64,000 bases of DNA. Source: JAIXWP01 sp041391745. GTDB lineage: Bacteria; Bacteroidota; Bacteroidia; Flavobacteriales_D; Sanyastnellaceae. The notes beneath the pieces are model-generated. The model was not told the origin of the DNA. It saw only the letters and a program-made list of their open reading frames with translations, and did no database searches. The translations under genes and the position numbers were made by a program. The stretch lies in contig JAWKNK010000013.1 in NCBI GenBank assembly GCA_041391745.1, forward strand, positions 45,614-109,613, given 5' to 3'. Shown here in pieces: positions 18,707 to 26,386 of this stretch; position 1 is the first letter of the stretch, and each line of letters begins with the position of its first letter.

Positions 18707-18958
18707 TTATAGACCGTTAACGAAAACAGTCAAGCTGCTCTTAAGGTTGTTAGCCTTGTTCTTGTGAATCACGTTGTTCTTAGCCAACTTGTCCAACATT
18801 CCTACAACTTTAGGAAGTAGAGCAGAAGCCTCTGTCTTAGCTGTCATAGCGCGAAGCTTACGAACTGCGTTACGAGTCGTCTTGTGATAATATTTGTTAC
18901 GAAGTCTTTTAGCGTCGTTAGAACGAATTCTCTTGATTGCTGACTTGTGATTTGCCAT
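18707..18958 (-). CDS. rpsT: 30S ribosomal protein S20
   Basis: 84 aa from ATG 18956-18958: MANHKSAIKRIRSNDAKRLR. It is very basic and helical, and ends NNLKSSLTVFVNGL. S20 binds 16S rRNA (5' domain and helix 44) early in 30S assembly. Length and sequence are typical for Bacteroidota. The gene is monocistronic by context: a textbook promoter lies just upstream and a terminator just downstream. An in-frame upstream start is excluded because it would read through the promoter. Confidence 0.97.
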   Translation of the reverse strand: MANHKSAIKRIRSNDAKRLRNKYYHKTTRNAVRKLRAMTAKTEASALLPKVVGMLDKLAKNNVIHKNKANNLKSSLTVFVNGL

Positions 18959-18978
18959 TGTCTTAAAAAATTGGGTTG

Positions 18979-19008
18979 CAAATATACATAGAAATTTAAA
19001 ATTTCCAA
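18979..19008 (-). promoter_or_regulatory. Bacteroidota-type promoter of rpsT
   Basis: On the minus strand: TTG (19006-19008), exactly 19 bp, then TATATTTG (18979-18986), matching the -33/-7 consensus TTG-N19-TAnnTTTG. The -7 element is 20 bp upstream of the rpsT ATG, so the leader is short. Confidence 0.85.
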
Positions 19009-19086
19009 CGAATTGCAAGATTTTAAATAAAATATGAACTTTTTCGCAAAATTGCCGTACAAAAGTAGGATAATTGAAGTTATAAA

Positions 19087-21051
19087 GTGCTGAAAACCAC
19101 CCTAAAATATTTCTTAATAATTTGTGCTGTATTCTCTAGTTCGTTGATATACAGCCAGAATACTGCCCTTGTAGAAGGGTATCAAAAGATTTTGAAGCGT
19201 GGTGTATCAGATTCATTGTTTATCAAACTGAACATCGACATTGCCGATGAATTTATCTTCAACAATCCCGACACTTCTGCTTTTTTTACAAAAAATGCAC
19301 TAGATCGTGCCTATGCCATCAAGGATTCGGCAAGCATTGCCAAGGCGGAGAATTTCTTAGGAATCATTCATTACTCGAAAGGAAATCTACTCACATCTCT
19401 CGAGCACTACCAAAAATCTCAACGAGTTTATAAGGAAATAGGTGATAACAGCGGCGCTGTAAAAGCAGCAAATAATATTGCCATTGTTTACACCGCCCTC
19501 GGGGAACATCAGCAAGCCATCAAAATATACGAAGAGGCTTTTCAGACCAATATTGACCTCAATCTGATTGACGAGGCCGCTTCGAATATTTTCAATATTG
19601 CTGCTTCGTATTTGGAATTAAAAAACTACGAAAAGGTGCGGGCATCGGTGAAAGAACTAGAAAAGTTCAGCAAGTTGTCTTCCACCAGCATCGATCCTTG
19701 TTTTATTAAATCGGAATTGTACATCGTAGACAATAAATTAGATTCTGCTATCATATGTCTCGAAAGATCTGCGAATATATCCATTAAAGAAGGTGATGAG
19801 TTTTTCTTGGCGAGCGTTACCATGAGAATGGCGGATGTGCGTATCAAACAACGAGATTTCATTGCGGCGAAAATTGAATTGGAAAGTGCAGAAAGAATTA
19901 TTATCAAAAACGACTTCAGTGAGCTGATGTTAAACTTGCTTGAACTGAAAGGTGAACTGTACAGCGAACTCGGACAGTACCAAAAAGCTTACGAGTTTAT
20001 GCAAGAATATACTCAAGTAAAGGACTCACTAAACACCTTGAACAACTTCAATCGTATTTCAGAATTGAATATGAAATACGAAACAGAGAAACGTGAGGCG
20101 GATAAAGCAAAGCTGGAGCAAATCGTGAGTCAAAAAAACTCGTTGTTTAAAATCATATTCATTGTGTTGGCTGCAGTGATTATTATCCTTGGAGTTTACG
20201 TCTACAACTATACTCGAAAGAAAAAGTTGAGTTCTCTTTTGAAATTGCAGAACAATGAAATCAAGATTCAGCGTCACAAAATCATCAGCTCAATCAACTA
20301 TGCGAAGCGAATTCAAAATAGTATTCTGCCGTCTAAAGATTTACTAAAAGATAAAGTTCCCAACTCATTTGTTTATTTCAAACCAAAAGATATTGTTAGC
20401 GGTGATTTTTATTGGTACCGTTTTATTGATGGCAAGCTCTACATAGCTGCGATCGACTGCACAGGGCATGGCGTGCCTGGAGCATTCATGTCGCTGATTG
20501 CCAATTCCAAATTGAACCGAACAGTTGACGAATATAAATTGCGTGACCCAGGCGAAATTTTGAAGAAACTACACTTCGAAATCATATCGATTCTAAATCA
20601 GGAAAAGGAACCACAGAATGCCCAAGATGGATTGGATATAGGACTTTGCGCAATTGATCTTGGTTCTGGAGAAATTCAATTTGCTGGAGCCAATCATGGA
20701 CTCTTCCTTATAAAAGATGATGAGTTGGTAGAGATTAAATCCAAACCGATCAGTATTGGCGGGTTGATGTTTGAAAGACAATTTGATAAAACAGATAATC
20801 TTTTTACCACTGAAGTACTACATATCGAGCCAGGAGATAGCTTGTTTATGTGTAGCGATGGTATCGTGGATCAGCTAGGCGGAAGCCACTATAAGAAGTT
20901 TAATAAGTCCAATTTTAAAAACTTCTTGAGTCAATTGAACGCACTTCCAGGCTTCGATTTAGCCAACGAGTACTGCGAAGAAGTGCTCGGTCAATGGAGA
21001 GGTCAATATGATCAAACCGATGACATGTTGCTCATCGGATTAAAATTCTAA
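19087..21051 (+). CDS. Membrane-bound TPR / SpoIIE-type PP2C serine-threonine phosphatase (SiaA-like)
   Basis: 654 aa with a GTG start (MLKTTLKYFLIICAVFSSSLIYSQ, signal peptide). Residues about 60-320 are tetratricopeptide repeats in the periplasm (NFLGIIHYSKGNLLTSLEHYQ and following). A short coiled coil leads to a transmembrane helix at about 354-373 (IIFIVLAAVIIILGVYVYN). Then comes the linker SSINYAKRIQNSILPSK and a SpoIIE/PP2C phosphatase domain (about 435-654) with the metal-site elements DIVSGDFYW, AAIDCTGHGVPGAFMS and MCSDGIVDQ. It senses something outside through the TPRs and dephosphorylates a cytoplasmic partner. It converges on SiaC-like and SiaB-like genes, which are the expected substrate and opposing kinase, so I call it SiaA-like. 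The 27-bp gap to siaC leaves little room for a terminator. Confidence 0.88.
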   Translation: MLKTTLKYFLIICAVFSSSLIYSQNTALVEGYQKILKRGVSDSLFIKLNIDIADEFIFNNPDTSAFFTKNALDRAYAIKDSASIAKAENFLGIIHYSKGNLLTSLEHYQKSQRVYKEIGDNSGAVKAANNIAIVYTALGEHQQAIKIYEEAFQTNIDLNLIDEAASNIFNIAASYLELKNYEKVRASVKELEKFSKLSSTSIDPCFIKSELYIVDNKLDSAIICLERSANISIKEGDEFFLASVTMRMADVRIKQRDFIAAKIELESAERIIIKNDFSELMLNLLELKGELYSELGQYQKAYEFMQEYTQVKDSLNTLNNFNRISELNMKYETEKREADKAKLEQIVSQKNSLFKIIFIVLAAVIIILGVYVYNYTRKKKLSSLLKLQNNEIKIQRHKIISSINYAKRIQNSILPSKDLLKDKVPNSFVYFKPKDIVSGDFYWYRFIDGKLYIAAIDCTGHGVPGAFMSLIANSKLNRTVDEYKLRDPGEILKKLHFEIISILNQEKEPQNAQDGLDIGLCAIDLGSGEIQFAGANHGLFLIKDDELVEIKSKPISIGGLMFERQFDKTDNLFTTEVLHIEPGDSLFMCSDGIVDQLGGSHYKKFNKSNFKNFLSQLNALPGFDLANEYCEEVLGQWRGQYDQTDDMLLIGLKF

Positions 21052-21078
21052 AGTAATTTTTTGGTAAAAAAAATAGAA

Positions 21079-21462
21079 TCAGATGGATTCTATTTCAAAG
21101 TTCAAGTTCAACATACTTTGGAGCTCTTCTCCTTTTTCCATCATCAATTCATCATCAGATTCTACCACCCATTTTACGGTTAGTGCTTCTTTTGAATATT
21201 CTGAATTTTCTAGAATGGTGAAAAGCTCAAATAGGAATCTTCCAGACGAAGAATTAAAGTAATCCAATTGAACAGTGAAAATGTTGCGAATGCCCTTAGT
21301 AAGACGATTTGTTTTGATGAAATCTAGTATTGGGCAATAGAAATTGTAAGCATTCTCCGGTAATGATTTCCCTTTAATAAGGAATTCACCCGATTCAATG
21401 TTGAACGATACTTCAGGAGTATCGTCGGTAGATTGAATATGAAGAATCTTAATTTCTGACAT
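21079..21462 (-). CDS. SiaC family regulatory phosphoprotein (DUF1987)
   Basis: 127 aa, cytoplasmic. The family core is clear: TPEVSFNIESGEFLIKGKSL, then PENAYNFYCPILDFI, and FTVQLDYFNSSSGRFLFELF. In the SiaABC system SiaC is phosphorylated by the kinase SiaB, dephosphorylated by the PP2C phosphatase SiaA, and in Pseudomonas activates a diguanylate cyclase. The site that corresponds to the phosphorylated Thr lies in the YFNSSSGR segment, where I see only Ser residues; this is my own alignment by eye. It is 20 bp downstream of the SiaB-like kinase, so the two are an operon. No diguanylate cyclase is nearby, so the output in this organism is unknown. Confidence 0.88.
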   Translation of the reverse strand: MSEIKILHIQSTDDTPEVSFNIESGEFLIKGKSLPENAYNFYCPILDFIKTNRLTKGIRNIFTVQLDYFNSSSGRFLFELFTILENSEYSKEALTVKWVVESDDELMMEKGEELQSMLNLNFEIESI

Positions 21463-21482
21463 AAAACTGTAGCTCGTAGCCT

Positions 21483-22640
21483 TTAGAATTTTACACTAAT
21501 GGCGTATAAATACTTTCCGTTTTCTCTTGGTTCAAAATTATACAAAACACCTTTCTTAGCCGCCTTAATAATTTCAATTAGTCCAAGTCCAGATTTGTTT
21601 TTGTTTTCAAATTTAATACTTGCACGAATAGCATTTTTATGAAGTTCAGCTATTTCTTGAGTAGAAAGCGAAGTTAGGTAGTTAAGATTTTGTTCTAGAA
21701 CCTTTTTCTCATCTTCAGAAACTTCATTTCCACATTGTATATACATATAATCTTTTCCTTTCCCTATTATGAAAATACCTTCTTTGCGGTCTTTTTCATC
21801 TGGCTGACCATGTTTTGAAATGTTTTGCAACAGCTCAATCAAGATGTGCGCCACTTTGCGTGTTGCGCTAGTTAGTGTGCTTCCGCCACTTACATTTTGC
21901 TGCACGATATCAAGAAGAGGGAGGATGGATTTTTGAGAAAAATCACCTTTATAAAAAAGGAATGCTTCTGTAGCAGTCAATGCTTTGTGCAACTCCTTTG
22001 TTTCATCAATTTTATTTTGAATCAACTCAGCTTGCTCAATTGATTCGTTTTGCTTCAAGGTCACTTGTTGGTGGAACTTGGCTAGAGGCGGCTTAAATTC
22101 TTCGAATTCATATATCAACTTTTGACCGCTTCTTCGCGCTAATTCTATTAATCCCAAACCAGCGCCACCTTTGTCAGAAATGGTGTTGTTGTTGAGTTGT
22201 TCGAGATAAAGCTTTTTTAGTTCTTTAGAGTCAAGCGAATTCACTTGATCCACCAACGTTTTTAGTTGATCAATCTCGTTGTGCAGGATATGATTGATAG
22301 AGTTTATAGTAAACCCTTCATAATTCATTTGAAAAGTAAAAATGCCATCGTCAAGGTGAGCATCTAAATCGGTGAGATTTTCGCCATGCTTGATGATGTT
22401 TTGGAAACACTCTACCAATAGAAAGGATACTTTTCTATTCACGTTCGATTCAGATCGGAAAGTAGCACCTTCCGAAATATCGATAATGGTTCCAGTAAAT
22501 TGTTCTGAAAATGCCCCTCTGTAGCAGAATGCGCTGTCATGCGACTTGTATCGCATGAAGAGCTGAGAGAGAGTATGTAGCTGCTGCGAGCCTTCGGTAT
22601 TAGCGGGCATGTAGGGTAATAGTGGTGGGGTGGATTGCAT
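21483..22640 (-). CDS. SiaB-like protein kinase with two tandem kinase domains
   Basis: 385 aa. Two halves each look like a full SiaB-type (DUF6272) GHKL-ATPase domain. Domain 1 (about 28-190): DSAFCYRGAFSEQFTGTIID, N-box ECFQNIIKHG, glycine box DKGGAGLGLIELARRSG. Domain 2 (about 218-385): TEAFLFYKGDFSQKSILPLL, N-box ELLQNISKHG, glycine box NKSGLGLIEIIKAAKKG. SiaB phosphorylates SiaC on Ser/Thr. Known SiaB proteins are about 180 aa with one domain, so this is a fusion or internal duplication. Both N-boxes keep Asn, so both halves may bind ATP. It is upstream of siaC and convergent with the phosphatase. The frame is intact across the junction, so I do not think it is an assembly artefact. Confidence 0.85.
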   Translation of the reverse strand: MQSTPPLLPYMPANTEGSQQLHTLSQLFMRYKSHDSAFCYRGAFSEQFTGTIIDISEGATFRSESNVNRKVSFLLVECFQNIIKHGENLTDLDAHLDDGIFTFQMNYEGFTINSINHILHNEIDQLKTLVDQVNSLDSKELKKLYLEQLNNNTISDKGGAGLGLIELARRSGQKLIYEFEEFKPPLAKFHQQVTLKQNESIEQAELIQNKIDETKELHKALTATEAFLFYKGDFSQKSILPLLDIVQQNVSGGSTLTSATRKVAHILIELLQNISKHGQPDEKDRKEGIFIIGKGKDYMYIQCGNEVSEDEKKVLEQNLNYLTSLSTQEIAELHKNAIRASIKFENKNKSGLGLIEIIKAAKKGVLYNFEPRENGKYLYAISVKF

Positions 22641-22717
22641 TTTTCTTCATTTCGCAAATTCTTTTAACGAAACAAATAACCCAAGGTTACATAGGGAAAG
22701 CAATCACCAAAACGAAA

Positions 22718-22753
22718 GTAAAAGAACTCCCAATGTTTGGGAGTTCTTTTTTC
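22718..22753 (-). terminator. Rho-independent terminator after the 100-aa hypothetical gene
   Basis: AAAGAACTCCCAA and TTGGGAGTTCTTT form a 13-bp stem with a tiny loop, and T runs lie on both sides. It lies 25 bp past the minus-strand stop at 22778 and before the siaB-like gene, so it separates the two. Confidence 0.85.
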
Positions 22754-22777
22754 AAGACTTTCTTTACAATCAATTGT

Positions 22778-23080
22778 TTATGACACCATTGCGATAGGCG
22801 CAAGCAGTGCATGTGCTTCAGAAACTACATCTTTAATCCAGTGACTGTCAATGTAATGGATGATTTTCTCTCCTAGTTTTGCTTTCGATTCGGTTTCCCT
22901 GAGCTGGAGTAGGACCCAGTCCTGATCGCCATCTCGGGTAAATTTAATTTTCAAGGTTAGGTCGGCATTATTTCTCACAATAATGTCGTCTTCGAAAAGA
23001 TGATGAGTTAGCTCGCGCTGTAACTCCGCTAGAGGATGCTTCAAACCCTCTTCGACGATTTTGAGTTGGACGTTAACCAT
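22778..23080 (-). CDS. Conserved hypothetical protein, 100 aa
   Basis: I prefer ATG 23078-23080 (MVNVQLKIVEEGLKHPLAEL), because the longer in-frame start adds a basic, low-complexity stretch with no family look. The protein is soluble and mixed alpha/beta, with a central acidic segment (LFEDDIIVRNNADLTLKIKF) and no signal peptide, metal site or known motif that I recognise. The gene stands alone between a divergent outer-membrane protein gene and a terminator. I cannot assign a function. Confidence 0.65.
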   Translation of the reverse strand: MVNVQLKIVEEGLKHPLAELQRELTHHLFEDDIIVRNNADLTLKIKFTRDGDQDWVLLQLRETESKAKLGEKIIHYIDSHWIKDVVSEAHALLAPIAMVS

Positions 23081-23204
23081 TGGAGTAAATTTTTTAAAGG
23101 GTGAATAATGAAAGAACTTTGACGAAAGAAATGTAGCCTTTTTTTTATTCAATTTCAAGACTTTAGTGGTAAAAAATCAATTTAACAATTAGTTTTGCGC
23201 TAGT

Positions 23205-23954
23205 ATGAGAGGTGTTTTGTTGGGCGCATTGCTGATTTTAGCTCCCGTAATTATTTATTCACAAGTAGTTAACATTGAGCAGTCTAGGGTCAACTTGGAC
23301 TCTGCGGGCTGGGCAGGCACAGTGACAGCGAATTTTACTTCACAGAAATATCAAAGCCTTTTCTTATCTGCCGCATCCAGGGCTGCCATTTATAAAAAGG
23401 ATAGTATCGATACGTGGTTGTTCTTGGCTGAATCGGGGTTCTCGGTAGCTCAAAAGGCGCAATTCAATAACATGAGTCTTTTTCACGCCCGCTTCAATCG
23501 CGAGTTACTACCATGGGTTAAGGGCGAGGCATTCACACAGATGCAATATAATAAGCTACTTGGCCTGGACAGGCGCAATTTGCTCGGAGTAGGATTGAGA
23601 TATAAACTCGCAGAAAGAGAAAATCAATGGTACTACCTCGGGTCAGCTGTAATGTTGGAATACGAAAAAGTGAATCACGGGGATCGTTCAGTATTATACG
23701 GTCGATCAAGTTTTTATTTTTCATGGACATATAAAGTTCCCGAAAAATGGGCAATCACGAGTACGAGCTATTTTCAACCACTGCTCAATCGACTCAACGA
23801 TTATCGGTTGGCGGGTCAGCATGCTTTTTCAATGTTGGTCAACAAGCATTGGGCATTTCGAGTGGAGCTCACACATTTCTACGATTCTAGGCCACCGGTG
23901 GGCATAATAAAGTCTACATTTACAAACACGCTTGGTTTGGTTTGGAATGTATAG
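23205..23954 (+). CDS. DUF481-like outer-membrane beta-barrel protein
   Basis: 249 aa with signal peptide MRGVLLGALLILAPVIIYSQ. The mature part is a series of amphipathic beta strands ending in an aromatic/hydrophobic C-terminus (TNTLGLVWNV), as in outer-membrane barrels. The pattern GWAGTVTANFTSQKYQSLFL, ARFNRELLPWVKGEAFTQMQ and GVGLRYKLAERENQWYYLGS resembles DUF481/YdiY. A TAGTTTTG element at 23190-23197 ends 7 bp before the ATG, so the transcript would be nearly leaderless if that -7 is used; I see no matching -33 TTG. The function is unknown; barrels of this class are small and possibly salt- or stress-related. Confidence 0.75.
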   Translation: MRGVLLGALLILAPVIIYSQVVNIEQSRVNLDSAGWAGTVTANFTSQKYQSLFLSAASRAAIYKKDSIDTWLFLAESGFSVAQKAQFNNMSLFHARFNRELLPWVKGEAFTQMQYNKLLGLDRRNLLGVGLRYKLAERENQWYYLGSAVMLEYEKVNHGDRSVLYGRSSFYFSWTYKVPEKWAITSTSYFQPLLNRLNDYRLAGQHAFSMLVNKHWAFRVELTHFYDSRPPVGIIKSTFTNTLGLVWNV

Positions 23955-23978
23955 CCCGCTGAGCGCTTCATTTCCACT

Positions 23979-24485
23979 ATGCAACACACTTTATTTGATT
24001 CGGAAAGATTAATGTTCCGTCCTTTTGAACTGAAGGATGCGCAGGATTTTTTTGAATTAAATCAAGATTTAGAAGTCCTGAAGTACACTGGTGATCAACC
24101 TTTCGCTTCGGTAGATGCGGCGCGAGTTTTTATCGAAAATTACAATCAATATGAGTTGCATGGAATGGGCAGATGGGCGGTAATTCGAAAAACGGATCAC
24201 GCTTTTCTAGGATGGTGCGGACTCAAGTATCGACCGGAGCAAGAAACTGTGGACTTGGGGTATCGCTTGAAGAAAGCATATTGGGGTGAAGGATACGCCA
24301 CAGAAGCGGCTCAAGCGTGTCTCAAATATGGGTTTGAAACATTGCAATTGAAACGGATTATAGCTCGTGCAATGAAAGAGAATAAAGCTTCGATTAGAGT
24401 GATAGAAAAAGTAGGGATGAGCTTTGTGGGGGAGACCATCTGCGACTTACATGATGCACTAGAATTTGAAATTTTCTCTAAATAG
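23979..24485 (+). CDS. GNAT family N-acetyltransferase (RimJ/RimL type)
   Basis: 168 aa. It has the Acetyltransf_3 layout: MQHTLFDSERLMFRPFELKD at the N-terminus, then FLGWCGLKYRPEQETVDLGY, the acetyl-CoA-binding turn KKAYWGEGYATEAAQACLKY (variant of Q/RxxGxG/A), and RIIARAMKENKASIRVIEKV with the usual motif B. It probably acetylates a small molecule, peptide or ribosomal protein; the substrate cannot be told from sequence. It is 24 bp after the barrel gene and its stop is 7 bp before the LamG gene start, so the three could be one transcript. Confidence 0.9.
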   Translation: MQHTLFDSERLMFRPFELKDAQDFFELNQDLEVLKYTGDQPFASVDAARVFIENYNQYELHGMGRWAVIRKTDHAFLGWCGLKYRPEQETVDLGYRLKKAYWGEGYATEAAQACLKYGFETLQLKRIIARAMKENKASIRVIEKVGMSFVGETICDLHDALEFEIFSK

Positions 24486-24492
24486 CACTTCC

Positions 24493-25509
24493 ATGATTCA
24501 AAAAACACTCCTCCTAAATCTGTTCTTTTTCATTTTAATTTCTAACACTTTTAGTCAAGAAATACCAGACTACGTTTCACAAGATCAACTCATAGGATAT
24601 TGGCCTTTGGATGGAAATGCCAACGACTTCAGTGAAAATCAAAATCACGGATCAATAGTTGGCGCCGAGGCTTGCAACGATAGATTTGGAAACGTAAATC
24701 ATGCCTATAGTTTTGATGGAGTGAGTCAACATATTTCGTGTGAATATACGGGCCCCTCAGGAGCTGCCGAGAGAACAGTGTCCTTTTGGTTGCGCATTGA
24801 TTCGATTAAAACAAGTCTAGAAACCCAAGTATTAGAGTATATATTTTCATACGGTTCCGATTTTGAAGGAGCGGGAGGTACTGAATTTTCAATTTTCATT
24901 GATCAAATTCAGTGCACTTCTTTGACATTTAATAGTGGTGCTGATTATATCATGTATCCGTTTTCAGAAGATGATTTTGAAAATTGGGTGCATTTCGCCT
25001 TCGTTTTAAACGGTAATTCGATTGGAGATGTTAGCTTTTATAGGAACGGTGTTTTAGTTAATCAGTCATGTTTTGCGACCCCGTCTGTATCGAACATTGG
25101 AACGAATGCTTCAAGGCCCATTCATATTGGGACGAATCATAAAACTGCGCAGGTAGCCAATTCCAATTACCATCTCGCAGGATATCTAGATGAAGTTGCT
25201 TTTTGGTCGCGAGCGCTTTCCGATCAAGAAATAGCAGATTTTTATGCAGGATCAACAATCACCAACGTTGATGTTGTTCAATCTAATATTGACTTTGACA
25301 TTTATCCCAATCCCACATCGGGAAAATTATTGCTTGATTCGCCAAACATGTTGATTAACGTTCCTATTGCTATTTACAACCTAACAGGTCAACTCGTAAA
25401 ACAGACGCTTTCTAGCGGTGAGAAAACGATCATTGATATTTCCGATCTACCTGCTGGTATTTACTTTTTGAAAGTAGAAGGCCAAACGAAGAGGTTAGTG
25501 GTGATTTGA
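24493..25509 (+). CDS. LamG-domain surface protein with T9SS type A sorting signal
   Basis: 339 aa from ATG 24493 (MIQKTLLLNLFFFILISNTFSQ, signal peptide). Residues about 40-250 form a LamG/concanavalin-like jelly roll (LIGYWPLDGNANDFSENQNH, AERTVSFWLRID, HLAGYLDEVAFWSRALSDQE). The last 80 residues are a type A T9SS sorting domain: IDFDIYPNPTSGKLLLDS with the YPNPTSG motif, then LTGQLVKQ, LPAGIYFLKVEGQ. It is therefore exported by the Sec system and then the type IX secretion system, with the C-terminal domain removed. LamG often binds sugars or proteins; the target is unknown. The gene is followed by a bidirectional terminator before tRNA-Glu. Confidence 0.93.
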   Translation: MIQKTLLLNLFFFILISNTFSQEIPDYVSQDQLIGYWPLDGNANDFSENQNHGSIVGAEACNDRFGNVNHAYSFDGVSQHISCEYTGPSGAAERTVSFWLRIDSIKTSLETQVLEYIFSYGSDFEGAGGTEFSIFIDQIQCTSLTFNSGADYIMYPFSEDDFENWVHFAFVLNGNSIGDVSFYRNGVLVNQSCFATPSVSNIGTNASRPIHIGTNHKTAQVANSNYHLAGYLDEVAFWSRALSDQEIADFYAGSTITNVDVVQSNIDFDIYPNPTSGKLLLDSPNMLINVPIAIYNLTGQLVKQTLSSGEKTIIDISDLPAGIYFLKVEGQTKRLVVI

Positions 25510-25522
25510 AAAGTATAGAAAG

Positions 25523-25550
25523 CAAAAAAGGTCTCCAATGGAGACCTTTC
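25523..25550. terminator. Bidirectional terminator between the LamG gene and tRNA-Glu
   Basis: AAAGGTCTCC and GGAGACCTTT form a 10-bp stem with loop AAT, flanked by A runs on one side and T on the other, so it can serve both converging transcripts. Confidence 0.8.
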
Positions 25551-25554
25551 GAAG

Positions 25555-25626
<72 letters not shown>

Positions 25627-25643
25627 GTGCTGTAAAGCGGGTG

Positions 25644-25673
25644 CAAATATACTCAGGATTTAATTCAAGTCAA
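25644..25673 (-). promoter_or_regulatory. Bacteroidota-type promoter of tRNA-Glu
   Basis: On the minus strand: TTG (25671-25673), 19 bp, TATATTTG (25644-25651), the same layout as at rpsT. The -7 element ends 17 bp before the tRNA 5' end. Confidence 0.85.
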
Positions 25674-25692
25674 CTTTTTTTTAAAAAAAAAA

Positions 25693-26376
25693 TTAATCTG
25701 CCTTCTCGTCCAAACCAAACTGAAATCCCAAACGCTTGCCCGTAGCCAAGGTTTGGCTATTGCTAATGGTCTGGATTTGATCTACAGTAACCGCCTGAGT
25801 GTGCTCATACGGTGGAATTAATAAATCAAAATTCAACGTGTAAATAATCGTAGTTTGAATCAGCTTTTTAAGGTTTTCCTTATCCAATTTTGAATTGATA
25901 AAGTCATTAAACATAATGCCGAGCTGATTTTTACCTTGGAGCATGAAATGGCGGTCTTTGTTTACAAAGATTCTCCCAATCATATACCCGATGTCCATTT
26001 GACGCTGATACCTAAAACTATCCGCAAGGAAATTGTAGATGCTTATCATCCCGATATATGAATTTTCTGGATGATCTTTCAAGTATCCACTTTTCCAAAG
26101 CGGGTGCTCATTGTCGAACTGAAATACGTTGGAGTGCATTTGAAAGATGATAATATCTCCAGCAATCTTGATTTCAGCCTGAAAGTCGCCCCTGTCGCGA
26201 TAGTATATCTCAATACGACCATCGGCATCACCAAAGCGCTGATTGGTCTCATCAATCACTTCTTTCAAAACTTCCTTTAAGTCTTGAAATGTTTCCACTG
26301 TACTCGAAAATACATCTTGTTTTAAGATGCTCTTTTCTTTGATAAGACGATCAATCAGTTCTTGTGGTTCTTGCAT
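25693..26376 (-). CDS. Conserved hypothetical cytoplasmic protein downstream of proS
   Basis: 227 aa from ATG 26374-26376 (MQEPQELIDRLIKEKSILKQ), preferred because the earlier in-frame ATG lies inside the proS 3' end. There is no signal peptide or membrane helix. The N-terminal third is helical and acidic. A central beta region (RIEIYYRDRGDFQAEIKIAG, DIIIFQMHSNVFQF) precedes a helical C-terminus (FRYQRQMDIGYMIGRIFVNK, TTIIYTLNFDLLIPPYEHTQ). The stretch FQMHSNVFQFDNEHPLWKS looks conserved but matches no enzyme I know. It is 11 bp after proS, so it is probably co-transcribed with it. The function is unknown. Confidence 0.75.
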   Translation of the reverse strand: MQEPQELIDRLIKEKSILKQDVFSSTVETFQDLKEVLKEVIDETNQRFGDADGRIEIYYRDRGDFQAEIKIAGDIIIFQMHSNVFQFDNEHPLWKSGYLKDHPENSYIGMISIYNFLADSFRYQRQMDIGYMIGRIFVNKDRHFMLQGKNQLGIMFNDFINSKLDKENLKKLIQTTIIYTLNFDLLIPPYEHTQAVTVDQIQTISNSQTLATGKRLGFQFGLDEKAD

Positions 26377-26386
26377 ATTTTCAATG

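Noticed and set aside
21066..21092. Hairpin AAATAGAATC..GATTCTATTT as a terminator for the SiaA-like gene
   Set aside because: The stem is AT-rich and overlaps the siaC coding end, so it is too weak to call with confidence.
21483..22640. Histidine kinase
   Set aside because: There is no dimerisation-phosphoacceptor (H-box) region, only GHKL-type ATPase motifs in each half, and the neighbours fit the SiaABC system.
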